Positions 1-9,510 of a stretch of 64,000 nt of DNA are shown piece after piece. Below the pieces are notes generated by a model, which was not told the origin of the DNA, did not search any database, and saw only the letters and a list, made by a program, of their open reading frames with translations. Each line of letters opens with the position of its first letter. Position 1 is the first letter of the stretch. Both the position numbers and the translations under genes were made by a program. The DNA is from Gemmatimonadaceae bacterium (GTDB lineage Bacteria; Gemmatimonadota; Gemmatimonadetes; Gemmatimonadales; Gemmatimonadaceae): NCBI GenBank assembly GCA_022843265.1, contig JALHNZ010000012.1, forward strand, positions 1 through 64,000, read 5' to 3'.

Positions 1-47
1 GTGCTCTATTGGCGAGGTGCTCCTAGTGCTGGGGGACCTGCGGGCGG

Positions 48-91
48 GAAGGGCACGAAAGCACGAAGGACACGAAGCACTGCAAAACACA
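48..91. repeat. REP-like CACGAA repeat stretch
   Basis: Four short units of the form CACGAA/CACGAAGG follow each other just after GGGAAGGG. The same kind of sequence (AAGGGCACAGGAAGG then GCGAAGAGCGCGAAGGACGCGAAAA) makes the right arm of the large inverted repeat near 61694-61739. I read it as a degenerate member of the same intergenic repeat family. The open frames across it look like chance frames. Confidence 0.5.
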
Positions 92-164
92 TTGAGGAAT
101 GCAGTACTGATTGGTTCGATCGCACTCGCCAGACGCGGAGATCACATCTCAGCGCCCTCCACAG

Positions 165-180
165 TGTTCCACGTGGAACA
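165..180. promoter_or_regulatory. parS: parS centromere site
   Basis: TGTTCCACGTGGAACA is a perfect 16-bp palindrome. It differs from the widely conserved ParB-binding parS consensus (TGTTTCACGTGAAACA) only by one symmetric pair of bases. It lies 105 bases upstream of the parA start, which is the usual place for one of the chromosomal parS copies. ParB would load here and spread along the DNA using its CTPase activity. I found no second copy in the window by eye. Confidence 0.9.
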
Positions 181-284
181 ATCCGAAGCAATAAACCGCA
201 CCCTGAGCACGAAAAACGCCCCAACCTGCCACCGGCACGTTATACTAGAATTACACGCTCTCCTCCCCGCACCCAGACCCATCC

Positions 285-1076
285 GTGGCCCGTATCCTCG
301 CAATCGCCAACCAAAAAGGCGGCGTCGGCAAGACTACCACCGCCGTGAATCTCGCGGCGTCCCTTGCCGTGGCCGAACAGCGCACCCTCCTGCTCGATGG
401 CGACCCACAAGGCAACGCCACCTCCGGCATGGGGCTCAATCGCGACGACATGGTCGGCAAAACCACGTATGAGTTGTTGTTGGGAGAAAAGACGGTGCAA
501 GAGGTGATCCAGCGGGGCGTGCAGTTCAAACACCTCGACGTGATCCCCGCTACGCCCGACCTGGCCGGCGCCGAAGTGGAACTCGTCGACGCCGAAGACC
601 GCGCCCTACGCATCGCCCAGGCGCTCGAGTCAGTGCAAGCGGATTACGACTATATCCTGCTCGACTGCCCACCGTCGCTTGGCCTGATCACGCTCAACAT
701 GCTCGCCGCTGCCGACGCGCTGATCATTCCGCTCCAGTGCGAGTACTATGCCCTCGAAGGCCTCTCCCAACTGCTCGGCACCGTGCAGCGGGTCCAGGAA
801 CACCTGAATCCCAATCTTGAAATCGGCGGCGTGCTGCTCACCATGTTCGACGCCCGACTCAACCTCTCCCGCCAGGTTGTGGCCGACGCCCGCGAACACT
901 TCGGCGACCGCGTGTTTGATACGATTGTGCCGCGCAATATCCGATTGGCCGAAGCCCCATCGTTCGGCAAACCGATCGTGGTCTACGACATCTCGTCGAT
1001 CGGCGCACAATCTTATATGTCTGTCGCCCGCGAACTGCTCGAACGCGATCGCAAAGCCGCCGCTCCCACGTCCTGA
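285..1076 (+). CDS. parA: Chromosome-partitioning ATPase ParA (Soj)
   Basis: 263-residue ParA/Soj-type P-loop ATPase that works with ParB-parS complexes to segregate newly replicated origins. The deviant Walker A KGGVGKTT is at residues 11-18, the LLLDGDPQGN strand follows near 36-45, and the Walker B strand YILLDCPPSLG is near 123-133. Length is typical for chromosomal ParA. The start is GTG at 285. A TATACT hexamer at 241-246 could be its -10 box, but no clear -35 is seen. parB follows after 13 bases, so the two form one operon. An N-terminal helix-turn-helix of the plasmid ParA type is absent, which supports a chromosomal role. Confidence 0.96.
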   Translation: MARILAIANQKGGVGKTTTAVNLAASLAVAEQRTLLLDGDPQGNATSGMGLNRDDMVGKTTYELLLGEKTVQEVIQRGVQFKHLDVIPATPDLAGAEVELVDAEDRALRIAQALESVQADYDYILLDCPPSLGLITLNMLAAADALIIPLQCEYYALEGLSQLLGTVQRVQEHLNPNLEIGGVLLTMFDARLNLSRQVVADAREHFGDRVFDTIVPRNIRLAEAPSFGKPIVVYDISSIGAQSYMSVARELLERDRKAAAPTS

Positions 1077-1089
1077 GAACGACCCGATC

Positions 1090-2046
1090 ATGGCCACTCC
1101 CCCTCCTGAATCCGGCCGACGACTCGGCCGAGGCCTCGACGCGTTGATGGGCGCGCGAAAGCCGGCGCCCATAACCCAATCGGCCGCCACCGAACAATCA
1201 CCGAAAACGGACAGCGCTGCACAGGGGGCACTGCGCTCCATTCCGATCGGCCAGATCCGCGCCAACCCCTATCAGCCCCGTCAGGAGTTCAGGCCCGAAC
1301 AGTTGGCGGATCTTGAGGCCAGTCTCAAGGTGAATGGACTGCTCCAACCCATCACCGTACGCCCGTCGCCTACCGGATCCGGCTTTGAGCTCATCGCCGG
1401 CGAGCGCCGCTACCGAGCCGCCTCACGTCTCGGTTGGACAGAAATCCCGGCCTTGATCAAAGCTGTTGATGATCGCGAAGCGCTCTCCCTCGCCCTCGTT
1501 GAAAATCTGCAGCGTGCTGACCTTGATCCTATAGAAGAGGCGGAAGGCTATCAGCGCTTACAACAGGAGTTCAGCGCCACGCAGCAGCAAGTGGCCGACG
1601 CGGTGGGCAAAGACCGCTCGACGGTCGCCAATGCGCTTCGGCTTTTGCAACTCCCGGCCAGCGTGCGTCGACTCCTGCAAGACGGCCAGCTCACCACCGG
1701 CCACGCCCGCGCTCTGCTCGGACTGACCAACGAACGCGCAATGGCCGACCTCGCCCGCGACACCGTCGCCCAGGGCATGTCGGTACGCGAAGTCGAGCGA
1801 CGAGTCAAAGCCGTTCGCCCCGCAGCCGCTGGTAGTTCGGCGCCGAAAGCCAAACCAGGAACGCCGCCCACCACCAGCGCCGCCGCCGCTGAAACACGAC
1901 GGCTGGAAGAGCTGCTCCGGCGCCGTCTGCAAACGCAGGTTCAAATCGCCGCCACTGGTCGGGATCAGGGCGAGCTCCGGATTGCGTTCACTTCGAACGA
2001 GGATCTGGAGCGCCTGCTCGAGTTGATTGGCGTCTCCTTCGAGTAG
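1090..2046 (+). CDS. parB: Chromosome-partitioning protein ParB
   Basis: 318-residue ParB/Spo0J family protein that binds parS and spreads as a CTP-dependent clamp. The N-terminus has the ParA-contacting RRLGRGLDALMG segment (residues 10-21). The CTP-binding GERRYRA motif is at 104-110, and a helix-turn-helix (QQVADAVGKDRSTVANALRL) lies in the middle for parS recognition. A Pro/Ala-rich linker leads to the C-terminal dimerisation part. I chose ATG 1090 because it gives the canonical N-terminus; the open frame extends upstream inside parA but codes nothing ParB-like. A parS copy lies at 165-180. Confidence 0.95.
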   Translation: MATPPPESGRRLGRGLDALMGARKPAPITQSAATEQSPKTDSAAQGALRSIPIGQIRANPYQPRQEFRPEQLADLEASLKVNGLLQPITVRPSPTGSGFELIAGERRYRAASRLGWTEIPALIKAVDDREALSLALVENLQRADLDPIEEAEGYQRLQQEFSATQQQVADAVGKDRSTVANALRLLQLPASVRRLLQDGQLTTGHARALLGLTNERAMADLARDTVAQGMSVREVERRVKAVRPAAAGSSAPKAKPGTPPTTSAAAAETRRLEELLRRRLQTQVQIAATGRDQGELRIAFTSNEDLERLLELIGVSFE

Positions 2047-2078
2047 TAGTCGATTTTAACGACATACACACACCACCA

Positions 2079-3167
2079 ATGAGTCAGTATAAGGCGATGA
2101 ATGCCTTTCAAGCGTTACTCTCTGGTCATGCCGTCAGCCGCCGAGCGGCCGCGCGCGCCTTGGCAGCTATAACGGCTCTCGCTGCGCTCACCGCGTGCGG
2201 CGGCGACAAGCCGGAAGCGGCGCCGGCCATGAGCGAGTTCCGCGTGGCCCTGCTTACCCCCGGACCCATCTCCGACCAGGCCTGGAACGGCGGCGCCTAC
2301 GATGGCCTGATGGCCATTCGCGATTCGCTCGGTGCCAAAGTCAGCCATATCCAGACCAAAACGCCCGCCGAGTTTGAGGAGAATTTTCGGCAGTACGGCG
2401 CGCAGGGTTACGACATGGTGGTCGGTCATGGCTTCGAATTTCAGGATGCCGCGCTGCGGGTCGCGCCAGCATATCCCAACACCGTCTTTGTCTGTACGTC
2501 CGGCAACGCCACGGCTCCAAATCTGGCGGGCATGAACTTCGCCTTTGAAGAAGCCTCGTATCAGGCTGGGATGATCGCTGGCGCGCTCACCAAGTCGGGC
2601 ATAATCGGTGCGATCGGTGGCACAGAACTGCCGCCGGTTCGCGCCAGCTTTGTGGCCTTTGAGCGTGGCGCCAAGTTCACCAATCCCAACGTCACCGTGC
2701 TCATCTCATATCTCGGCACCTGGGATGATGTGAACGCGGGTAAGGAGCAGGCGCTGGCGCAGATCGCACGCGGCGCAGATATCGTCTTTCAGAACGCAGA
2801 CGCAGCCGGACTTGGCATTCTCGCCGCGGCGCGCGAAAAGAACGTGCTCGCATTTGGTGCCAACTCGAATCAGAACAAAATTGCTCCCGACCACATATTG
2901 GGTTCGATCGTGATTGATTGGCCGCGCGCCTTGCTGCAAGTGGCGCGCGAAGTGCAGTCTGGGGAGTTCAAGAGCACCGTGTATCAATTCGGACTGCGCG
3001 CCAATGTCGTAAAGCTCGTGTTGAACCCGAAACTCGCGTCACGCATACCAGCCAACCTGAAAGCCCGCGTCGATTCCGTTGGCGACGCCATTCGCGAAGG
3101 CCGCTTTCATGAGATGGACGACGTGCTGCGTCCCGCCGACAAACTGCCGGATACAACGCGCCCGTGA
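2079..3167 (+). CDS. BMP/PnrA-family nucleoside-binding lipoprotein
   Basis: 362-residue substrate-binding lipoprotein of the BMP/PnrA/Med family. These proteins capture nucleosides outside the membrane and deliver them to a two-permease ABC transporter. A twin-Arg-containing signal ends in lipobox LTAC with the lipidated Cys at residue 40. The mature part starts FRVALLTPGPISDQAWN, the usual first strand and ligand loop of the family. An alternative start is ATG 2097, which has a closer purine-rich stretch. It heads an operon with nif3-like, ATPase and two permease genes that overlap by 4 bases or lie 7 bases apart. Purine nucleosides are the likely cargo, by family analogy. Confidence 0.88.
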   Translation: MSQYKAMNAFQALLSGHAVSRRAAARALAAITALAALTACGGDKPEAAPAMSEFRVALLTPGPISDQAWNGGAYDGLMAIRDSLGAKVSHIQTKTPAEFEENFRQYGAQGYDMVVGHGFEFQDAALRVAPAYPNTVFVCTSGNATAPNLAGMNFAFEEASYQAGMIAGALTKSGIIGAIGGTELPPVRASFVAFERGAKFTNPNVTVLISYLGTWDDVNAGKEQALAQIARGADIVFQNADAAGLGILAAAREKNVLAFGANSNQNKIAPDHILGSIVIDWPRALLQVAREVQSGEFKSTVYQFGLRANVVKLVLNPKLASRIPANLKARVDSVGDAIREGRFHEMDDVLRPADKLPDTTRP

Positions 3168-3940
3168 ATACACCACTCGCCGATATCGTGGTCGCGCTCG
3201 ACACCGAGCTGCGCACACGTGACATCACCGACTACAGTGGTGCGCACAACGGCTTGCAGGTCGCGAATCGCAGCGGTATCACACGAGTTGCGACTGCCGT
3301 GGACGCATCGCGTGACACGATTCAAGACGCCGCGGCGAGTGGCGCCAACCTGCTCATCGTGCATCACGGATTGTTCTGGGGTGGTGTGCAACCCATCACT
3401 GGCGTGACCTACGAACGATTGCGGTTGCTGCTCGACCACGACATCGCACTCTACAGTTCGCATCTCCCGCTCGACGCTCACCCTGTGCTCGGCAACAATG
3501 TGCAGTTAGCGCAGGCGCTCGGGCTCACGCCATCAGACGAGTTCGCGCAGCACAAAGGGCTGGCCATTGGAGTGCGCGGCACGGCAGACCTTCGCACGGA
3601 AACGCTGATAGAACGTGCGCGCTTCTACGCCGAGTCGTACGGCGGCAGCGTGCGCACATCGCTCCCCGCTGAGCAGCGGGTAACAAAGCACTGGGCGATG
3701 TGCACCGGCGGCGGCGCCAACAGCGACACACTGCGCGAAGCCTACGCGCTTGGCGTCGACACGTTGATCGTTGGTGAAGGACCGCACCACACCGCGGTTG
3801 ACGCCATCGAGAACGATCTCTGTATCATCTACGCCGGCCACTACGCCACCGAAACACTCGGCGTACAAGCGCTCGGCGCGTGGCTTCACACCCAGTTCGC
3901 CCTGCCACACGGATTCATTCTCCGCCCCACGGGGCTGTGA
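3164..3940 (+). CDS. Nif3-like dinuclear metal-centre protein (DUF34)
   Basis: 258-residue member of the Nif3/YbgI (DUF34) family, often labelled GTP cyclohydrolase 1 type 2-like. The molecular role of the family is unsettled. Typical metal-ligand motifs are present: HNGLQV near residue 28, VHHGLFW near 66, a DAHPVLGNN segment, GEGPHHT and GHYATE near the C-terminus. The GTG start overlaps the stop of the binding-protein gene (GTGA), so translation is probably coupled. Its position between the binding protein and the ATPase of a nucleoside transporter is unusual and hints at a nucleotide-related role, which is inference. Confidence 0.88.
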   Translation: MNTPLADIVVALDTELRTRDITDYSGAHNGLQVANRSGITRVATAVDASRDTIQDAAASGANLLIVHHGLFWGGVQPITGVTYERLRLLLDHDIALYSSHLPLDAHPVLGNNVQLAQALGLTPSDEFAQHKGLAIGVRGTADLRTETLIERARFYAESYGGSVRTSLPAEQRVTKHWAMCTGGGANSDTLREAYALGVDTLIVGEGPHHTAVDAIENDLCIIYAGHYATETLGVQALGAWLHTQFALPHGFILRPTGL

Positions 3941-3947
3941 GCCAGGC

Positions 3948-5477
3948 GTGATCCCTGATCACGACAGCAACGCACAGTCAACGCAAGGCGCTTCAGCACC
4001 ACCCGCGCTGGCTCTGCGCAACATCAGCAAATCATTCGGCGACGTGCGCGCATTGCACAACGTCGACCTGTTCATCCGTCCTGGCACGGTGCATGCTTTG
4101 CTCGGCGAAAACGGCGCGGGCAAGACTACGCTGATGCGCATTGCCTTTGGTCTCGCTACGGCCGACGAGGGCACGATACACATCGGCCAGACCCGACTTA
4201 GCGAAGCGGATGCACGCGCACATACGCCGGCCAATGCCATGTCGCTTGGGCTTGGTATGGTGCATCAGCACTTCTCGCTCGTCGCAGCGATGACCGTAGC
4301 CGAAAACATTGCGTTGGGCAATCGCGGCCGATTCACGCCAGCGCAAGTAGCGAACACGGTGCGCGAGATCAGCGAGCGCACCGGCCTGACGCTCGATCCA
4401 CACGCACAGGTGGGCGAGCTCTCGGTGAGCGCGCAACAACGCTGCGAGATTGTCAAAGCGCTTGCCCGCAACGCCCGCGTGCTCATCCTCGATGAACCCA
4501 CCGCCGTACTTGCCCCTGATGAAGCCCGCGCCTTACTGCGCTGGGTGCGTGCATTTGCAAACGAACATCCGGACCACGCCGTGGTGCTCATCACGCACAA
4601 ACTGCGTGACGCACTGGCTATCGCGGATGACGTCACGGTGCTGCGCCGAGGCGAGCTGGTAGCCACGGGTTCCGCACAAAGTCTGACCGAGTCGTCACTC
4701 GCCGATGCCATGCTCGGCCCGCACGACCGTTCCGCGCAACTGACGGAAGAAGTGGTGCCACTCATCAAGCGACACACCGACAGTGTGGGCGCGCACTATG
4801 TGGTGCTGCAGGCAGACGCACTCACGGTTCACGATACGCGCGGTGTACCGCGCGTACGGCAGGCGTCCTTTACCGTGCGTTCCGGCGAAGTGGTTGGCTT
4901 GGCGGCGGTGGAAGGGTCAGGGCAAGCCGAGCTGCTGCGCGCAGTGGCCGGTCTGCTTCCGGTGCACAGCGGCCGTCTGCACCGCCCGGATGACGTGGGC
5001 TTTGTTCCGGAGGATCGGCATCGTGATGCGCTGTTGCTCGACGCATCGCTTACGGAGAATTTCGCGCTGCGCGATGCCGGTGTGCGTCGAGGACGAGTGC
5101 CGTGGAACGAGCTCGCCGAACGAACGAACGTGGTGCTGCGCGACCGAGATGTTCGTGCGTCAAACGCGTCGGTCACGGTGCGCACGCTATCCGGCGGGAA
5201 CCAGCAAAAATTTGTGCTCGCACGCGCGCTCGATGACGCGCCTCCCGCGCTCGTGATCGAAAACCCGACCCGTGGTCTCGACTTTCGTGCCACTGCGGCG
5301 GTTCACACCGCCCTGCACAACGCGCGCGACGCCGGCATTGCCGTGCTCTTCTATAGTAGCGACCTCGACGAAGTGCTCACGGTTGCCGACCGCGTGTTGG
5401 TATTGCACAACGGCCTGCTGCGTGAGGTGCCGCGCGAACGCGACGCGGTGGGTCGCGCCATGCTGGGTGTGTCGTGA
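3948..5477 (+). CDS. Nucleoside ABC transporter ATP-binding protein (tandem NBD)
   Basis: 509-residue sugar/nucleoside-type ABC ATPase with two fused nucleotide-binding domains. The first has Walker A GENGAGKTT (53-61), a signature written LSVSAQQR and Walker B VLILDEPT. The second has a degenerate Walker A (AAVEGSGQAEL), a canonical LSGGNQQKF signature and VIENPTRGLD in place of a normal Walker B. This asymmetry is typical of RbsA/MglA/NupO proteins. GTG 3948 is chosen because it lies 7 bases after the nif3-like stop; the longer frame overlaps that gene. The permease start overlaps its stop (GTGA). Confidence 0.93.
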   Translation: MIPDHDSNAQSTQGASAPPALALRNISKSFGDVRALHNVDLFIRPGTVHALLGENGAGKTTLMRIAFGLATADEGTIHIGQTRLSEADARAHTPANAMSLGLGMVHQHFSLVAAMTVAENIALGNRGRFTPAQVANTVREISERTGLTLDPHAQVGELSVSAQQRCEIVKALARNARVLILDEPTAVLAPDEARALLRWVRAFANEHPDHAVVLITHKLRDALAIADDVTVLRRGELVATGSAQSLTESSLADAMLGPHDRSAQLTEEVVPLIKRHTDSVGAHYVVLQADALTVHDTRGVPRVRQASFTVRSGEVVGLAAVEGSGQAELLRAVAGLLPVHSGRLHRPDDVGFVPEDRHRDALLLDASLTENFALRDAGVRRGRVPWNELAERTNVVLRDRDVRASNASVTVRTLSGGNQQKFVLARALDDAPPALVIENPTRGLDFRATAAVHTALHNARDAGIAVLFYSSDLDEVLTVADRVLVLHNGLLREVPRERDAVGRAMLGVS

Positions 5478-6577
5478 ATAGAGCGCTCGCACCGGTGCTG
5501 GCCGCCATTGCGCGGGTCGCTGTCCTTCTGGCGGTGACGCTTGGTTTGCTCGTGGTGCTGCTCGTCACGAGTGGATACGACGCCGGTGAGGCCATGCAGG
5601 CCATGGTGCGCGGCGCGGCGGGTTCGTGGTACGCCGTCACCTCGGCAACGCTTGTCCGTGCGATACCCCTCGCGCTTGCGGGGCTTGCAGTCGCGATCGC
5701 GTTTCGCGCCGGTCTGCTGAATATTGGCGCCGAAGGTCAGCTCCTGGCCGGCGCCGCGGGTGCGGCCGCTGTTGCCACGCTCGCCGGCAAAACGCCCGGC
5801 GCGTACATGTTGCCGCTTGTGTTGCTGGCCGGCGTGGTGGCGGGTGGTGCGTGGGCCGGCATCGCCTCGTGGTTGCGTCAGCGTTTTGGTGTGCTCGAAG
5901 TGATCAGCACGATCATGCTCAACTTTGTCGCGCTGAATGCGGTGGGCTGGCTTGTGCGCGGTCCGCTGCAGGAACCCACGCGCATTTATCCGCAAACCGA
6001 AGCACTGGTGCCATCGCTGCAGCTCCCGGTGTTGCTGAGCGGATCGCGTCTTCACCTGGGTGTGGTGCTGGCCGTTGTGCTCGCGTTTGTGATGTGGTGG
6101 TGGATGCGGGCAACCGCCGGTGGATTTCGTTTGCGGGCAGTGGGAATGAACGCCGATGCTGCCGCGGTATCCGGGCGAATCAATGTGGCGCGCGTGAGTC
6201 TCTTCGCCTTCCTCGCCAGTGGCGCATTAGCGGGACTGGCGGGTGCCGTTGAGCTCACTGGCGTTACGTACGCCCTCTACGAATCACTCAGCCCCGGCTA
6301 CGGATACACGGCCATCGCGGTGGCGCTGCTGGCGAGATTGCATCCGCTCGGTGTGCTCGGCACCGCCGTCTTGTTTGGTGCGCTGCAAGCGGGCGGCAAT
6401 GCCATGCAGCGCGACGCGGGTGTGCCCATCGCGCTCGTGAACGTGGTGGAGGCTGTGCTCATTCTGCTGGTGATTGCGGCCGATCGCCTGCAAGATGTCC
6501 GGACACGTCGATCAATCACACGAACCGATGATGCGGCGCCTTCGTTGCCCGGCAACGCGGTGAGCGTGCCATCATGA
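5474..6577 (+). CDS. Nucleoside ABC transporter permease 1
   Basis: 367-residue inner-membrane permease of the BPD_transp_2 family (NupP/YufP-like). About nine hydrophobic helices are visible. The family signature VAIAFRAGLLNIGAEGQLLA lies near residues 74-93 and the EAA-like GMNADAAAVSGRINV loop is near 225-239. It forms a heterodimeric channel with the next gene product. The GTG start overlaps the ATPase stop and its own stop overlaps the next start by 4 bases, so all subunits are translationally coupled. The C-terminal 30 residues are hydrophilic. Confidence 0.92.
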   Translation: MNRALAPVLAAIARVAVLLAVTLGLLVVLLVTSGYDAGEAMQAMVRGAAGSWYAVTSATLVRAIPLALAGLAVAIAFRAGLLNIGAEGQLLAGAAGAAAVATLAGKTPGAYMLPLVLLAGVVAGGAWAGIASWLRQRFGVLEVISTIMLNFVALNAVGWLVRGPLQEPTRIYPQTEALVPSLQLPVLLSGSRLHLGVVLAVVLAFVMWWWMRATAGGFRLRAVGMNADAAAVSGRINVARVSLFAFLASGALAGLAGAVELTGVTYALYESLSPGYGYTAIAVALLARLHPLGVLGTAVLFGALQAGGNAMQRDAGVPIALVNVVEAVLILLVIAADRLQDVRTRRSITRTDDAAPSLPGNAVSVPS

Positions 6578-7497
6578 TGGTACCGCTCGAAGATTTTCTC
6601 GCGGCGGCCGTACGCACTGCCACACCGCTCGCGTTTGCGGCGCTTGGTGAATGTGTCACCGAACGCAGCGGTGTGATCAACATCGGGCTGGAAGGATCAA
6701 TCATCTGCGGCGCACTCGCGGCCACGATTGTTGCCGGGGGAGTAGGTGTCACCGGCGGTTTTGCCGCGGGCGCCGCGGCAGGGCTGATCGTCACGCTGAT
6801 CTTCGCGCTGTTCACTGTGTACTTGCGGGCTGACCAGATCATCACCGGTACCGCCATCACATTGCTCTCGCTCGGATTTACGGGACTGGTGTACAAGGCA
6901 TTCTACGGCGCAACGGGAGTTGGTCTCACCATTCCTACGATCGGGGCGGTCGACATTCCGTTGCTGTCGAACATTCCGCTGCTCGGACGCGCGCTGTTCT
7001 CACAGCCCGTGGTTACGTACGCACTGTACGCGATTGTGCCGATTATGACGTGGTGGTTCTGGCGCACGCACACGGGACTGGCGCTGCGCGCCGTGGGAGA
7101 GAGTCCGGATGCAGCGCTTGCCGCTGGAGTTCGTCCGCGTTTGGTGCAGTTGCTCGCCGTGTTGTTCGGCGGCGCGTTTGCCGGCATCGCTGGTGCAACG
7201 CTCGTGCTCGCGCAGTCTGGCACCTTCGTTGAGAACATGAGCGCCGGCAAGGGTTTCATTGCCATTGCGATCGTTGTGCTTGGACGTTGGACTCCACTCG
7301 GCGTCACGGGAGCGGCGTTGTTGTTCGGCGGTGCCAGCGCGTTGCAGTATCTGTTTCAGTCACTCGGCTGGAGCAATGTGCCATATCAGCTGTTTCTCGC
7401 GTTGCCGTATGTGCTCACGCTCGTTGTACTCGCTCGCGCAAGCGGCAGATCGGCGGCACCGGCGGCACTCGCCAGACGCAAACTCACGCTTGGATAG
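6574..7497 (+). CDS. Nucleoside ABC transporter permease 2
   Basis: 307-residue BPD_transp_2 permease (NupQ/YufQ-like), shorter than its partner as in other BMP systems. The conserved ERSGVINIGLEGSIICGA segment is at residues 30-47 and the GESPDAALAAGVRP cytoplasmic loop lies near 176-189. About eight membrane helices are visible. It starts at ATG 6574 (ATGATG) inside the 4-base overlap with permease 1. It is the last transporter gene; selO follows after 27 bases and may share the transcript. Confidence 0.92.
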   Translation: MMVPLEDFLAAAVRTATPLAFAALGECVTERSGVINIGLEGSIICGALAATIVAGGVGVTGGFAAGAAAGLIVTLIFALFTVYLRADQIITGTAITLLSLGFTGLVYKAFYGATGVGLTIPTIGAVDIPLLSNIPLLGRALFSQPVVTYALYAIVPIMTWWFWRTHTGLALRAVGESPDAALAAGVRPRLVQLLAVLFGGAFAGIAGATLVLAQSGTFVENMSAGKGFIAIAIVVLGRWTPLGVTGAALLFGGASALQYLFQSLGWSNVPYQLFLALPYVLTLVVLARASGRSAAPAALARRKLTLG

Positions 7498-7524
7498 ACC
7501 ACTGTTCGTTTTCGCATCGTTGAC

Positions 7525-9123
7525 ATGACTGCTCTCACGTTCGACAATCGATTTGTCACCGAGTTACCGGGTGATCCTGAAACGTCGAATCGTCGGCGAC
7601 AGGTGCTCGGCGCATGCTGGAGTGCGGTGGAGCCCACGCCTGTGGCCGAACCCAGGCTGTTGGCGCACGCGCGCGAAGTGGCCGAGTTAGTTGGTCTCAC
7701 GCCGAACGACGTGGCGTTGCCGGAATTTGCGCGAGTATTTGGTGGCAACGCGTTGTACGCCGGCATGCAACCGTACGCCGCGTGTTACGGTGGCCATCAG
7801 TTCGGCAACTGGGCCGGTCAGTTGGGAGACGGACGTGCGATTACACTCGGCGAAGTAGTCAACGCGCGCGGCGAACGGTGGGAGTTGCAACTCAAGGGCG
7901 CAGGCCCCACACCGTATTCGCGCAGTGCCGATGGTCGCGCCGTGCTACGCTCAAGCGTGCGCGAGTTTCTGTGCAGTGAGGCCATGTTTCACCTGGGTGT
8001 GCCAACCACACGTGCACTGAGTCTCGTGGACACCGGTGAACCCGTCGTGCGTGACATGTTTTACGACGGCAACGCCCAGGCCGAACGCGGCGCGATTGTC
8101 TGTCGCGTCGCACCGAGTTTTATCCGCTTCGGCAACTTTGAAATTCTGGCGGCACGTGACGAACGTGCGCTGCTGAACCAGTTGGTCGACTTCACGATCT
8201 CACGTGACTTTGCGCACCTTACGGGCACCGTCGCCGAGCAACGCGCCGCGTGGTTCCGCGAAGTGTGCGAACGTTCGGCGCGCATGGTGGTGGACTGGAT
8301 GCGCGTAGGATTTGTGCACGGCGTGATGAACACCGACAACATGTCAATTCTCGGACTCACCATTGACTACGGTCCGTATGGTTGGCTCGAAGACTTTGAT
8401 CCCAACTGGACACCCAATACCACAGACGCGGCTGGTCGACGGTATCGCTACGGTCAGCAGCCGGCGATTGTGCAGTGGAATCTTGTGCGTTTGGCCGAGG
8501 CGCTGCGTCCGGTGTTTGATACGCCTGAGCCGCTCGAGGCGGGACTTGATGCGTTTCTCGCGGTGTATGACAGCGCGTACGAGCGCATGATGAGTGCGAA
8601 GTTCGGATTTGCTGAGCGTACGGCGAGCGGAGGCAACGTGACACTCGACGACGCCGAGCAACAACTTATCCGCGAAGCATTCGGCCTCATGAACGCGGCG
8701 CAGGCAGACTACACCCTGTTCTTCCGCGCGCTCGGCCACGTGCCCGACATCATTCCGCCTGACGCAACGATCGTGGGTGTGCTCGGCGACGTCTTCTACC
8801 ACGAAGACGTACTCGTCACGCACAACGAACCGTTCATGCAGTGGCTGCGACGGTGGCACGCGCATGTGCTGTCCACCGGCTCGTCGTCGTCGGCCCGTCG
8901 CGCGCGCATGCACCGCGTGAACCCCAAATTCGTGTTGCGAAACTGGATCGCGCAGGAGGCCATCGACCTCGCGGACCAGGGTGACAATACGCGCATTCAC
9001 GAACTGCTTGAGCTGCTGCGCGCTCCCTACGACGAGCAGCCCGGCAACGAGCGTTTCGCCGCCAAACGTCCTGAGTGGGCGCGGCACAAGGCGGGGTGTT
9101 CGATGCTGTCCTGTAGTTCCTAG
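7525..9123 (+). CDS. selO: Protein adenylyltransferase SelO (YdiU family)
   Basis: 532-residue SelO/YdiU pseudokinase. The family transfers AMP from ATP to Ser, Thr or Tyr of target proteins and is linked to oxidative-stress responses. Visible motifs are [20 protein letters not shown] (ATP-binding Lys and Arg region, about 120-140), [10 protein letters not shown] and [13 protein letters not shown] (metal and catalytic loop, about 270-295). The protein ends MLSCSS, so a Cys occupies the place where eukaryotic SelO carries selenocysteine. Length and C-terminus are complete. Confidence 0.95.
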   Translation: MTALTFDNRFVTELPGDPETSNRRRQVLGACWSAVEPTPVAEPRLLAHAREVAELVGLTPNDVALPEFARVFGGNALYAGMQPYAACYGGHQFGNWAGQLGDGRAITLGEVVNARGERWELQLKGAGPTPYSRSADGRAVLRSSVREFLCSEAMFHLGVPTTRALSLVDTGEPVVRDMFYDGNAQAERGAIVCRVAPSFIRFGNFEILAARDERALLNQLVDFTISRDFAHLTGTVAEQRAAWFREVCERSARMVVDWMRVGFVHGVMNTDNMSILGLTIDYGPYGWLEDFDPNWTPNTTDAAGRRYRYGQQPAIVQWNLVRLAEALRPVFDTPEPLEAGLDAFLAVYDSAYERMMSAKFGFAERTASGGNVTLDDAEQQLIREAFGLMNAAQADYTLFFRALGHVPDIIPPDATIVGVLGDVFYHEDVLVTHNEPFMQWLRRWHAHVLSTGSSSSARRARMHRVNPKFVLRNWIAQEAIDLADQGDNTRIHELLELLRAPYDEQPGNERFAAKRPEWARHKAGCSMLSCSS

Positions 9124-9216
9124 AGTGAGTCGGGATCGCCTTTAGCGCGAAGCGTGCGCACAAGATCCTCGCGCCGTCCATTGTTAATGTGGTCTCATGT
9201 AACTACATTTCCTGTC

Positions 9217-9510
9217 ATGAGAACGGTTGGCATTCGCGAGCTGAAGGCTCATCTGAGCGGCATTCTTCGAGACGTACAGTCGGGTGAAACCGTGCTCGTA
9301 ACTGATCGCGGGCGCGTGATAGCCCGTCTCTCCTCTCCTGCGCTGCAAGAAACAGGAATGACAGCGGTGGAGCTTGGCCTGGCTCGCCTCCAATCGGCGG
9401 GCGCGCTGCGAGTCGCAGAAAATCCGCCGCCGCCGTATGGCGACAGCCCTGTCCGATCGGCTCCCGGTACAGCTCGCATCCTACTGGACGAGGGTCGCGA
9501 CGAGTCATGA
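9217..9510 (+). CDS. Phd/YefM-family antitoxin
   Basis: 97-residue type II antitoxin. The N-terminus MRTVGIRELKAHLSGILRDV is the Phd/YefM DNA-binding and dimerisation fold, followed by GETVLVTDRGRVIARL, the usual second half of that domain. The C-terminal 40 residues, rich in Pro and Arg, would neutralise the toxin. ATG 9217 gives the canonical N-terminus. Its stop overlaps the toxin start (ATGA), as expected for a coupled pair. Upstream, AATGT and ACATT half-sites flank TCATGTAACT and could be the autoregulatory operator. Confidence 0.88.
   Translation: MRTVGIRELKAHLSGILRDVQSGETVLVTDRGRVIARLSSPALQETGMTAVELGLARLQSAGALRVAENPPPPYGDSPVRSAPGTARILLDEGRDES

Noticed and set aside
1-348. Open frames across the left edge
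   Set aside because: They cross repeat units, the parS palindrome and the parA start, and have improbable composition.
9120-9180. Minus-strand fragment [18 protein letters not shown] after selO
   Set aside because: It may be another C-terminal remnant, but with about 20 codons no family can be assigned, so it is mentioned only as context.
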